Under the pieces are notes generated by a model that was not told where the DNA came from, ran no database searches, and worked only from the letters and a program-made list of their open reading frames with translations. From Rivularia sp. MS3 (GTDB taxonomy: Bacteria > Cyanobacteriota > Cyanobacteriia > Cyanobacteriales > Nostocaceae), in NCBI GenBank assembly GCA_019192545.1, contig JAHCMI010000007.1, positions 113,854 through 177,853 of the forward strand: a stretch of 64,000 nucleotides of DNA. Reading direction: 5' to 3'. Below, piece by piece: positions 18,352 through 26,652 of the stretch; position 1 is the stretch's first letter; each line of letters begins with the position of its first letter. The position numbers were made by a program, and so were the translations under genes.

Positions 18352-18383
18352 ATTTATATTTCTAAGTAAGTAGAGGGTATGCA
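18352..18383 (-). promoter_or_regulatory. TGCATACCC/AGATATATAAA element, site G (CHAT 15059)
   Basis: On the minus strand TGCATACCCT starts at 18383 and AGAAATATAAAT at 18363 (20 bp). It ends about 40 bp before the CHAT start. The flanking DNA to about 18450 is nearly the same as beside site F. Confidence 0.7.
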
Positions 18384-18499
18384 ATATTTTTCGCAGCATC
18401 CCAGATAATTTATCAGTATTTTTCTGGTTTGGCTACGAAGTTTTATGCAAAAAAATCTTTATAAGATACTGTCAAACTGATTTGTATCGGCTTGTCTTT

Positions 18500-18958
18500 T
18501 TAATTATCTTTCTGTGCAATTAATTCTTGCGGATGCACAATTGTAATGCTTGAGGTGAATGTAAAATCTTTGGGGTTAAGAGTCAAAATATGTGTAATTT
18601 CATGTGCCAGCATGGCTGCAACGATACGAGCATCATGAGTACGTTTACCCATGACTTTATTCGATGTAACTAAATCTAACCAGTTGGAAAAAATGTCTGA
18701 GGATTCTTTTATTAGGGGAATGCGATCGCAAAGTTGATCTATTGTATTGCGCGTTTGTTCTACGCTCCATCCCAAGCCATTTACGTCAATCGGACGAGTG
18801 GCAACAACCCAAAATTCAACTATTACTTGAGGTGTAAGAAAACATTCGTCTCCCCGAGCTAATAAAAAAGATACTGCATCTGTTACAAGGCTATGTTGCA
18901 CATCAGAAGGATTGCAAAACCGCAGAACAACATTAGTATCAAGCAAATATTTGGTCAT
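18500..18958 (-). CDS. PIN-domain (VapC-like) toxin
   Basis: This 152-residue PIN protein starts YLLDTNVVLRFCNPSD, with the first catalytic Asp. An acidic residue follows in QVIVEFWVVA (about 49), then KRTHDARIVAAML (about 110) and ILTLNPKDF (about 133). The RTHDARIVA form is typical of a PIN subgroup common in cyanobacteria. It overlaps the small upstream gene by 4 bp, giving a type II toxin-antitoxin pair. Confidence 0.86.
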   Translation of the reverse strand: MTKYLLDTNVVLRFCNPSDVQHSLVTDAVSFLLARGDECFLTPQVIVEFWVVATRPIDVNGLGWSVEQTRNTIDQLCDRIPLIKESSDIFSNWLDLVTSNKVMGKRTHDARIVAAMLAHEITHILTLNPKDFTFTSSITIVHPQELIAQKDN

Positions 18959-19194
18959 TCTTCGTAAATACTATCCCGACTCAAAGCTTCATCAGATAAA
19001 CTTACACCGCTTTGTGGTAGTTGCGAAACCCATTCGAGAAATTCGGTTGCTCGTTGGGCTGGTGTTGAATCCTGTTTGTGGGTTGATGATTCAACTTCGG
19101 ATTGAAATTCAGCAGAAGCGATAAATTCAGCAATTTTTTTGAGTTGTTTCTCGTCTAGTTTATCTATTTGTTTCTTCAGCTTTTCTTTTAGCAT
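18955..19194 (-). CDS. Putative antitoxin of the PIN pair
   Basis: This 79-residue, highly charged, mostly helical protein (LKEKLKKQIDKLDEKQLKKIAEFI) has an acidic C-terminal tail. No recognisable DNA-binding fold is evident by eye. The 4-bp overlap with the downstream PIN toxin is the main reason for the call. Confidence 0.72.
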   Translation of the reverse strand: MLKEKLKKQIDKLDEKQLKKIAEFIASAEFQSEVESSTHKQDSTPAQRATEFLEWVSQLPQSGVSLSDEALSRDSIYEE

Positions 19195-19300
19195 GATACT
19201 GGTTTTAGTTGAGAACGAATATTTTTATCGTAGCTGATGTAATACCGCTTGGGTTGAGGTTGAAATTACCAAACATTTTCCCGATTGTGCGAAGCGAATG

Positions 19301-19323
19301 GAGACGTAGCAGTGCTACGTCTC
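19301..19323. repeat. GAGACGTAGC palindrome
   Basis: GAGACGTAGC-AGT-GCTACGTCTC is a perfect 10-bp-arm hairpin between the PIN pair and the trypsin gene. It belongs to the same family as 1782-1800, 22954-22974 and 41812-41836. There is no T-run on either side. Confidence 0.65.
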
Positions 19324-19345
19324 TACACAATGTTGGCTAAATATT

Positions 19346-20311
19346 TTAATTCTCTTGCAAAGCTCGTTGAATAGTCGAAATTTTCACAGCTAAATTCACT
19401 ACTCCTTTCCCATCTCTATTTTTAATTTCAGCATTATTCAAAGCGACAATATAAGGATTATTATCTATAACGGCGATAATTGGACCACCGGAAGAACCCC
19501 CCGCTGTGTCGCAGTCGTGAAACAATATTCCTTGTTCTTCACCCAAAATACTGCATCCCTGTTGCGCTCCCGCAGTCCATCCGGGACCAGCGGTAAATCC
19601 TCGATAACGCGGTTTTCGAGAATCGGGAAAATCGCCGGAATAACCGACAAAAAATAATTGCTTGGGAATCTTAGCGAAAGCGGATGTTGGCAGGTTCTTT
19701 AATCCTAAGTAACCGTATTTTCTACCCAATGGTTTGTCAATCAACATTACAGCCCAATCATTTTGGACGGAATTCTTATCGGTGAAATCAGTACCGTAAA
19801 TTACTTGTTTAACTGTTGCTACATCGGATTTATCTAGTACTTCAGCATTAATCACATTTGGCTGAAACCAGATTTTTTGATTTAATTTACGGGTTTTGCT
19901 ATCAACAACGCAGTGGGAATTGGTTAAAACAACATTTTCTGAAATCAAAGTTCCCGTGCAATGGTATTCTCCCCCACTAGCGGTGATTCCGGCAACTCTA
20001 CCAATTGCCGACCAAGGATATTTTCTCAGAGTCATAGGAATGCGGTTATCTTCGCCAATTATTCCTCGGGTTTTAGGAATTTTATTCGTTTGGTTGAGTC
20101 CATTGGGTTTAAAGGATTTACCGTCTGTTGGTAATTTAACTGGTAACTTCAATTTATTGGCATTTTCAGCATTAGTAAACTTGGGTGTGGGGACTTGCTC
20201 GGGATTTGGATCTATTTGTGCTTCTACCGATGTTAATACACCTAAAGTTACAACACCGATAACTACGGAAATTAAGAAAGTAAAAGATTTGTTGCGGATA
20301 AATCGATTCAT
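19346..20311 (-). CDS. Secreted trypsin-like serine protease (S1)
   Basis: The 321-residue protein has a signal peptide (about 8-32, ending SVEAQ), a Pro/Asn-rich linker and a chymotrypsin-fold domain (about 95-315). The triad is His in TLISENVVLTNSHCV (about 131), Asp in NDWAVMLID (about 184) and Ser in DTAGGSSGGP (about 273). This form resembles bacterial V8/glutamyl-endopeptidase-like S1B enzymes. It is divergent from the metacaspase gene, and both upstream regions carry the shared element (sites E and D). A role in the same proteolytic response is inferred. Confidence 0.92.
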   Translation of the reverse strand: MNRFIRNKSFTFLISVVIGVVTLGVLTSVEAQIDPNPEQVPTPKFTNAENANKLKLPVKLPTDGKSFKPNGLNQTNKIPKTRGIIGEDNRIPMTLRKYPWSAIGRVAGITASGGEYHCTGTLISENVVLTNSHCVVDSKTRKLNQKIWFQPNVINAEVLDKSDVATVKQVIYGTDFTDKNSVQNDWAVMLIDKPLGRKYGYLGLKNLPTSAFAKIPKQLFFVGYSGDFPDSRKPRYRGFTAGPGWTAGAQQGCSILGEEQGILFHDCDTAGGSSGGPIIAVIDNNPYIVALNNAEIKNRDGKGVVNLAVKISTIQRALQEN

Positions 20312-20447
20312 TTGCGTTCCTCAATTGATGGTTTAATTTTTTCTCAGATTTACGCAGCAGTGATGATAGAAGGAGCCTTTGTGTCGCTAAAATGCTTCAA
20401 AATCTCTCAAAATAATTTTTTATCAAGCTCATATTTACCAACATCTC

Positions 20448-20478
20448 AATATACATCTAAGGATTTAACAGGTATGCA
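20448..20478 (-). promoter_or_regulatory. TGCATACCC/AGATATATAAA element, site E (trypsin)
   Basis: On the minus strand TGCATACC starts at 20478 and AGATGTATATT at 20458 (20 bp). It is the weakest match of the seven and lies about 137 bp before the trypsin start, leaving a long leader as at site A. Confidence 0.58.
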
Positions 20479-20625
20479 GCTTTATACAAACTTAAACTGC
20501 GTATGTTAAATCTTTAAAAACATCAGGGGTAATACGTAGCAGAATGTCTCGTTATGTGATTGGTGAGGTTATGCTTTCAAAGTTCTACGAGAAAACAGAA
20601 AAAACAAAGAAATATTTCATAAAAC

Positions 20626-20658
20626 TGCATACCCCTAATAACACCTAGATATATAAAT
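20626..20658 (+). promoter_or_regulatory. TGCATACCC/AGATATATAAA element, site D (metacaspase)
   Basis: TGCATACCCC starts at 20626 and AGATATATAAAT at 20647 (21 bp). It ends 31 bp before the metacaspase start. This site and site A are the closest to the consensus. Confidence 0.75.
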
Positions 20659-20689
20659 TATTAGATAACTCATCCTTTGCCAAAATCCT

Positions 20690-22906
20690 ATGAAACGTCG
20701 TCATTTTCTACAATTCGCTGGTTCCGCTTTAACTGCAATTGGTGTCAGTCAGTTGGATATCATGCAGCAAGGGGATAAATACACCAAAGCACTAGCCCAA
20801 AATACCGGACGCAAGTTAGCGCTTTTAGTGGGAATTAATGACTATAGCGGTGATTTACTTCCGCTTGGTGGTTGTGTCAACGATGTGATGTTACAAAAAC
20901 AATTATTAATTCATCGTTTCGGATTCAATCCTCAAGATATAATCACACTTACCGATTCTCAGGCAACACGAAAAGGTATATTAACAGCATTTGAACAACA
21001 TTTAATTAATCAAGCCAAACCTGGAGATACCGTAGTTTTTCACTTTTCGGGACATGGTGGACGGGTTTTAGATCCAGATAAAGACAGTTCTGATGGATAT
21101 AACAGTACGCTGATTCCCATTGATTCGGGTAATAATTCCTCTGGTGGTACCGTGGAAGAAATTATGGGACACACTCTGTTTTTACTCATGTATGCATTGA
21201 AAACAGATAATGTAACTATGGTTTTGGATAGCTGTCATTCTGGAGGAGCGAAACGAGGTAATTTTGTGGTTCGTTCTCGCAGTGGTAGCAGGAAATTACA
21301 AGTTAGTCCCAACGAGTTGGAATATCAGCGCTCTTTGTTGAAACGAATTAACCTTTCTCCTGAAGATTTTATCAGATTGCGTCGTGAAAATATCGCCAAA
21401 GGAGTTGTTATAGCATCAGCAAAACGCGACCAGTTAGCCCTTGATGCTTCCTTCGATGACTTTTCCGCAGGTGCATTTACTTATCTATTTACTCAACATA
21501 TTTGGCAACAAGCACAAAATGAATCCGTAAAGAGAACTTTAGTTGATGTCAGTCGCAGTACTAATATATATTCACAAAAATCATTTCATATTCAAATTCC
21601 CGAGGTGGAATTAAATACCAAGCAACCTAATCCACCGCTTTACTTTACTCCTTTTAAAGCTAATTACGCCGAAGCAGTAGTTACTAAAGTGAATGGGAAT
21701 CAAGTCGAATTATGGTTGGGTGGAGTCGATTCTCAGTCTCTGGAAGCTTATCAAAAGGACGCAGTTTTTACGGTTGCTGAAGGTAGTGGCAGAGGATTGG
21801 TTAAATTAGCATCCCGTCAAGGTTTGGTTGGTAAAGGTACATTAATTAAAGATACACAATTAAAGCTAGGAACGCTTTTACAAGAAAGAATTCGGGGTAT
21901 TCCAGCAAATATTCAGTTGAATATCGGACTTGATGATAATTTGGATGGTAATACTCTTAATCAAGCCAGACAAGCTTTTCAAGGAATTAACCGCGTATCT
22001 GCTTTACCTTTGAGAAAGCAAGAAGTGCAATATATTTTCGGTAAAATGACTAAAGCGAGATATGGGGAATTACAAAAACGTCGCGTCGCAAATCTTCCAC
22101 CCGTCGGTAGTTTCGGTTTATTCCTCACAACATTAGACGAAATTATTCCAAAATCTTTCGGAGATTCGGGAGAAACAGTTACAGCAGCAATCAAACGCTT
22201 AACACCTAAATTTAAATCACTATTAGCAGCAAAAGTTGTTAAACAAATGCTGGGTAATACTAATACTTCAAACGTCAAAGTTACCGCTTCAATGAATATA
22301 GCTGATAGCCAAAAAGTTATTAGCAAAACCTTTCCAGTTAGAGGTTTAAACAAACAAGGAATTAATCAAAACACACCAGCAAAACCAGTTACAACAGAAA
22401 ACGGAATCCCTAAATTACCAGTAGGTACCCGAGTTGCTTTTGAACTAGAAAATCTTGAATCTCAACCGCTTTACGTTAGTATTTTGGTGATAGACGCAGC
22501 TGGAGAAATGGCAGTTATATTTCCTAATGATTGGGGTGCTTCTATAAATGCAACGTTATTATCAGCAGGCGAAAAACGCATAATTCCTGGCTCAAGTGAT
22601 GGTTTTAAATTAACAGTCGGCGAACCATTTGGAATGACCGAAGCATTAATTATTGCTAGTACCAACCCACTGCGAAATTCCCTCAAAGCACTTAAAGGAA
22701 TTGCGACTAGAAGCAGAATCACGCGAGGACCTATTGCTCCAAAAGAAGATGAATTTTTGAATTTAACAGATGAACTACTTACAGACCTTGATAATGCAAC
22801 TCGTGGTGGAATCAAAGTAGAAGGAGTACAGTTACCCGCAGGAGTTCGGGGAGCCGATACCAACAAACTTGCAGCAATGGCGATCGCCTTTGATGTAGTT
22901 GGTTGA
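20690..22906 (+). CDS. Tat-signal caspase-family (C14) metacaspase-like protein
   Basis: The N-terminus KRRHFLQFAG plus a hydrophobic stretch resembles a twin-arginine signal, suggesting export as a folded protein. The C14 caspase domain (about 40-325) shows the family start KLALLVGINDYSG, catalytic His in FHFSGHGGRV (about 122) and Cys in VLDSCHSGGAKRG (about 180). The tail (about 580-690, VAFELENLESQPLYVSILVIDAAGEM...IFPN) resembles DUF4384, often attached to bacterial caspase-like proteins. The family cleaves after basic residues in many metacaspases; the substrate here is unknown. Site D lies 31 bp upstream. A CHAT gene follows after 105 bp and may be co-transcribed. Confidence 0.92.
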   Translation: MKRRHFLQFAGSALTAIGVSQLDIMQQGDKYTKALAQNTGRKLALLVGINDYSGDLLPLGGCVNDVMLQKQLLIHRFGFNPQDIITLTDSQATRKGILTAFEQHLINQAKPGDTVVFHFSGHGGRVLDPDKDSSDGYNSTLIPIDSGNNSSGGTVEEIMGHTLFLLMYALKTDNVTMVLDSCHSGGAKRGNFVVRSRSGSRKLQVSPNELEYQRSLLKRINLSPEDFIRLRRENIAKGVVIASAKRDQLALDASFDDFSAGAFTYLFTQHIWQQAQNESVKRTLVDVSRSTNIYSQKSFHIQIPEVELNTKQPNPPLYFTPFKANYAEAVVTKVNGNQVELWLGGVDSQSLEAYQKDAVFTVAEGSGRGLVKLASRQGLVGKGTLIKDTQLKLGTLLQERIRGIPANIQLNIGLDDNLDGNTLNQARQAFQGINRVSALPLRKQEVQYIFGKMTKARYGELQKRRVANLPPVGSFGLFLTTLDEIIPKSFGDSGETVTAAIKRLTPKFKSLLAAKVVKQMLGNTNTSNVKVTASMNIADSQKVISKTFPVRGLNKQGINQNTPAKPVTTENGIPKLPVGTRVAFELENLESQPLYVSILVIDAAGEMAVIFPNDWGASINATLLSAGEKRIIPGSSDGFKLTVGEPFGMTEALIIASTNPLRNSLKALKGIATRSRITRGPIAPKEDEFLNLTDELLTDLDNATRGGIKVEGVQLPAGVRGADTNKLAAMAIAFDVVG

Positions 22907-22953
22907 TTGTAGGTGTTTTTCAAATAATTGCGTGTTGTATCGAACTTTGCGAA

Positions 22954-22974
22954 AGACGTTGTAATACAACGTCT
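22954..22974. repeat. AGACGTTGTA palindrome
   Basis: AGACGTTGTA-A-TACAACGTCT is a perfect hairpin in the 105-bp gap between the metacaspase and CHAT genes. It lacks a T-run, so read-through is likely. It belongs to the AGACGT palindrome family. Confidence 0.6.
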
Positions 22975-23011
22975 CTACATTTATTTTGTGTAATATTTTT
23001 GTAATTAAAAA

Positions 23012-25573
23012 ATGCGTTATCGAAGAATTACCTTTAGTTTACTGACTATTTTTACCCTAATTTCAACTCCTGTAATTTCGAGTTTAGAAATGCCATTAGG
23101 AGGATTAACAGCTTGGGGACAAACTGTTGATAGTAAGAAAGCAGAAGCAAATAGGCTCTTACTACAAGGACTTGAGCAACTTAATACTAGTCAGTTTGAA
23201 GCAGCATTACAATCATTTGAAAAAGCGCGTATTATTTACCGAGAAATTAATCTTCGTCAAGGTGAGGGAAACGCTCTAGGTAATATTGGTCTTACTTATT
23301 TTTATCGAGGAGACTACCGCAAAGCAATTGATTATTTTGAGCAAGATTTAGCGATCGCCAGGGAAATTAAAGATCCACAAGGTGAGGGTGAAGCGCTGGG
23401 TAATATTGGTATTGCTTACTTACAACTAGGAGACTACCGTAAAGCCATTGAATACCAACAGCAACATTTAGCGATTGCCAGGAAAATTAAAGATCGTCAA
23501 GGTGAAGGAAATGCACTGGGTAATATTGGTAATGCTTATATTAAGTTAGGAGAATACACTAAGGGCATTGATTATTTGGAGCAAGTTTTAGCAATCGCTA
23601 GGAAAATCAAAAACCGTAATAGCGAAGGCGCGGCGCTAGGTAATATTGGTAGTGTTTACCTCGACCTGGGAGATTATGCTAAAGCAATTGATTACTTGGA
23701 GCAATATTTAGCGATTGCCAGAGAAATCAAAAACCGCAATAGCGAAGGTATAGTGCTAGGTAATCTTGGTGGTGCTTACGTTTATCTGGGAGACTACGCC
23801 AAAGGAATTGATTACTTGGAGCAATATTTAGCGATTGCCAGGGAAATCAAAAACCGCAATAGCGAAGGTATAGCGCTAGGTAATCTTGGTGGTGCTTACA
23901 TTTATTTAGGAGACTACGCCAAAGGAATTGATTACCAACAACAAGCTTTAGCAATCGCAAGGGAAACAAAAGACCCAGAAAGTGAGGCAAATGCCTTGGG
24001 TAATCTCGGTGGTGCTTACTTACGGATGGGAGACTACCCTAAAGCAATTGATTACCAACAGCAATGGTTAGCGATTGCTAGGGAAATCAAATACCGTAAA
24101 AGCGAAGGTAATGCTTTAAACAATTTAGGTGTTATTTTTTACAAATCTGGTAATTTATCCGCAGCAGAGACAATACTGTTCGACGGTATTAATGTTTTGG
24201 AGTCTTTGCGGGGTGGATTAAACGATGCTAACAAAGTGTCAATTTTTGATACACAATCTAACACTTACCGTACTTTACAACAAGTCCTCATCGCTCAAAA
24301 TAAAACTGATACTGCTTTAGAAATTGCCGAAAGAGGAAAAGCTAGAGCATTCGTTGAGTTACTCGCATCTCGTTTAAAGCTCCAACAAAAGCCACCAGCA
24401 GCAAAACTTGAAGAAATTAAACAAATTGCTAAGGCTCAAAATGCAACTTTGGTGCAATATTCAATAATTCATGATGATTTCAAAATTGCAGGTCAACAAC
24501 AACTAAAAGAATCAGAAATCTACATCTGGGTTATCAAACCCACAGGTGAAGTCACTTTCCGTAAAGCCGACTTAAAACCCTTATGGGAGAAAGAAAATAC
24601 AACTTTAGCCGAACTTGTAAGTAACAGTCGCGCTCAAATTGGCGTAAGAAGTCGCGCTGCTGGTGGTTTAATATCAAGTTATAACCCTAAAAAAGCAAAC
24701 AACCGCTTCAAACAACTTCACTCCCTACTTATCAAACCCATCGAAAACCTTCTACCGAAAAACCCTGACGAACGAGTTATATTTGTACCTCAAAGTTCGC
24801 TATTTCTCGTACCTTTCCCAGCATTACAAGATGAGTCAGGTAAATATCTGATAGAAAAACACACTATTCTTACCGCACCATCAATTCAAGTTTTAGATTT
24901 AACCCGCAAACAACGCAATCGTGTAAGTCAAATACATCAAGAATCCGTCAAACAAGACATACTAATTGTTGGTAATCCAACTATGCCGAGTGTTTCACCA
25001 GAAATCGGCAAACCACCAAAAAAATTACCTAATTTACCCGGTGCAGAAAATGAAGCCAAAGCAATTGCGAAATTATTTAACACTAAACCACTTATCGGTA
25101 AAGACGCTACTGAAACCACCATCAGACAACGCTTTTCTGAAGCTAAAATTATTCACTTAGCTACTCATGGTTTATTGGATGACTTTAAAGATGGTAGCGT
25201 ACCGGGTGCAATTGCTCTTGCTCCTAACGGCAAAGATAACGGTTTATTAACCGCGAACGAAATTTTTGATTTACAGATTAATGCAGACTTAGTAGTTCTC
25301 AGCGCTTGCGACACGGGACAAGGTAAACTTACAGGTGATGGCGTAATTGGATTATCGCGCTCTTTAATTTCCGCTGGTGCGCCGAGTGTTGTGGTTACTT
25401 TGTGGACTATACCCGATAACCCCACAGCAATGTTAATGACTGAGTTTTATCGTCAGCTACAGCAAAATCCTGACAAAGCTAGAGCATTACGTCAAGCAAT
25501 GTTAACAACAATGAAAAAACACCAGAATCCCCGAGATTGGGCTGCGTTTACTTTAATTGGAGAGGCGAAGTAA
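23012..25573 (+). CDS. TPR-CHAT caspase-like protein, 853 residues
   Basis: A signal peptide-like start (about 5-36, ending AWGQT) is followed by eight or so 40-residue TPR units (residues 50-375, motif LGDYAKGIDYLEQYLAIAREIKN), a linker and a CHAT domain. His lies in HLATHGLLDD (about 715) and Cys in LSACDTGQGK (about 765); the C-terminus WAAFTLIGEAK is nearly identical to that of the CHAT gene at the window's left edge. The two are recent paralogues. No TGCATACCC element is visible directly upstream, so it may depend on read-through from the metacaspase gene 105 bp before it. The function is inferred as caspase-like protease or scaffold. Confidence 0.95.
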   Translation: MRYRRITFSLLTIFTLISTPVISSLEMPLGGLTAWGQTVDSKKAEANRLLLQGLEQLNTSQFEAALQSFEKARIIYREINLRQGEGNALGNIGLTYFYRGDYRKAIDYFEQDLAIAREIKDPQGEGEALGNIGIAYLQLGDYRKAIEYQQQHLAIARKIKDRQGEGNALGNIGNAYIKLGEYTKGIDYLEQVLAIARKIKNRNSEGAALGNIGSVYLDLGDYAKAIDYLEQYLAIAREIKNRNSEGIVLGNLGGAYVYLGDYAKGIDYLEQYLAIAREIKNRNSEGIALGNLGGAYIYLGDYAKGIDYQQQALAIARETKDPESEANALGNLGGAYLRMGDYPKAIDYQQQWLAIAREIKYRKSEGNALNNLGVIFYKSGNLSAAETILFDGINVLESLRGGLNDANKVSIFDTQSNTYRTLQQVLIAQNKTDTALEIAERGKARAFVELLASRLKLQQKPPAAKLEEIKQIAKAQNATLVQYSIIHDDFKIAGQQQLKESEIYIWVIKPTGEVTFRKADLKPLWEKENTTLAELVSNSRAQIGVRSRAAGGLISSYNPKKANNRFKQLHSLLIKPIENLLPKNPDERVIFVPQSSLFLVPFPALQDESGKYLIEKHTILTAPSIQVLDLTRKQRNRVSQIHQESVKQDILIVGNPTMPSVSPEIGKPPKKLPNLPGAENEAKAIAKLFNTKPLIGKDATETTIRQRFSEAKIIHLATHGLLDDFKDGSVPGAIALAPNGKDNGLLTANEIFDLQINADLVVLSACDTGQGKLTGDGVIGLSRSLISAGAPSVVVTLWTIPDNPTAMLMTEFYRQLQQNPDKARALRQAMLTTMKKHQNPRDWAAFTLIGEAK

Positions 25574-25950
25574 GCAATTTTCTGGGAAGAATAATATTTC
25601 GTTATTATTTTTATTAGACATTATTCTATACAATCGTACAAACATAAAAAGTTGGAAACTAAAAACGCTCGAAAAACTTGATTCTTCGTTCGACACTAAA
25701 TAAATTATTCATAATACACTTGGAAACTGATTTACCTGCGGAGTTCTTTCTACAGCATATGATAATAATAAAGTTATCAACTGTTATCAAAGTACGCAAC
25801 TAAAAGCTAGATATTTTCTTTAAAAATAAGCACCGTTACTTAATTCGCCTTACTTGCGTACAAAATAATTACAAAGCTTTAGATTTTAGTTTCCAACTTT
25901 ATTATCTGCTTTCCAACTTTATTACATTTGTACACAATGATTAGATAGTA
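25574..25950. other. Non-coding region with inverted iteron-like repeats; probable element end
   Basis: No gene is seen. AAAAAGTTGGAAACTAAAAA (25646-25665) is matched in reverse by TTTTAGTTTCCAACTTT (25884-25900). TTCCAACTTTATTA repeats at 25891 and 25911, and another CTTGGAAACT lies near 25719. Several GTACAAA/TTTGTAC segments also occur (25637, 25858, 25928). This looks like a binding-site array (origin, transfer site or recombinase site) at the left end of the integrated element. Confidence 0.5.
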
Positions 25951-26604
25951 TTAAAAGTTTTTTCTGCCAAAAGGTTGCCCCCATACAGTGCAATTCTCAT
26001 TATTGAAGGGACTGCGCCATTTATAAATAAAATATAGTTTTAATTCCTGTATAGCTTCTTTACGTTGTGGTATATCCAACACGTAACCTATTTTTATAGC
26101 AGTTTGTAACCCGTAATTCTGATGAAAACTTTGATAGCTTTGTATATATTCTTTAAAACCATATTCCTGTTGTCCTACTTTACTAGAACGTAATATTACT
26201 CCTACGTATAAAATAATATTTGCTACAGAATCGACTACAAAATATAAGCAACTTTTTTTAGGATAATTAATAGGTTTTTGATAAAGGGATATTGATTTTA
26301 ACTCAAGCATCAGCGGGTCAATTTTATCAGAGTCGTAGTGACTTGATGGTAAGTCAAATAATGTAGTTTGTTCAATTGGCGATGCTGTACGTGTTTTCTG
26401 TTGAAAATTAAATATTTGTGATTTCCATTGCTGTAATTCTGGTACAGTTAATAAAATTTTGTTAGAACACTTAGATTTATATCTAATGCTTGGAAACAAC
26501 TCTAATTGTCCTGGTTTCGGAGGTGGAGGTGGATATACAAATAATTCCAATTGTCGCGGTTCTATTGGTATGTCATCAAATAAATTCAGTTGATGTATGT
26601 CCAT
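25951..26604 (-). CDS. GIY-YIG nuclease-like protein
   Basis: The 217-residue protein begins with a Pro-rich region holding three similar RQLELF/GQLELFP segments. The C-terminal half (about 118-215) looks like a GIY-YIG fold: SCLYFVVDSVANIILYVGV replaces the G-I-Y/Y-I-G strands. IQELKLYFIYKWRSPFNNEN would supply the late Glu and Asn. The GIY motif itself is altered (CLYFV...LYVGV), so catalytic activity is uncertain. It is the last gene of the minus-strand element operon. Confidence 0.6.
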   Translation of the reverse strand: MDIHQLNLFDDIPIEPRQLELFVYPPPPPKPGQLELFPSIRYKSKCSNKILLTVPELQQWKSQIFNFQQKTRTASPIEQTTLFDLPSSHYDSDKIDPLMLELKSISLYQKPINYPKKSCLYFVVDSVANIILYVGVILRSSKVGQQEYGFKEYIQSYQSFHQNYGLQTAIKIGYVLDIPQRKEAIQELKLYFIYKWRSPFNNENCTVWGQPFGRKNF

Positions 26605-26652
26605 TGATAAATCCTTGAATTTGACTATTTATAACATATATAAAACAAAATT

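Larger units (their letters stand above)
20312..20689. other. Divergent control region between trypsin and metacaspase genes
   Basis: This 378-bp gap has no convincing gene. It holds site E facing the trypsin gene and site D facing the metacaspase gene, about 150 bp apart, so the two genes are probably expressed from separate but similar promoters. Confidence 0.6.

Noticed and set aside
22907..23011. A TGCATACCC/AGATATATAAA site before the CHAT gene at 23012
   Set aside because: No match to either half is visible in this gap; only an AGACGTT palindrome is present.
1..25573. A type III-E CRISPR (Craspase) or gasdermin system
   Set aside because: TPR-CHAT proteins are present but no cas gene, CRISPR array or gasdermin-like protein is visible.
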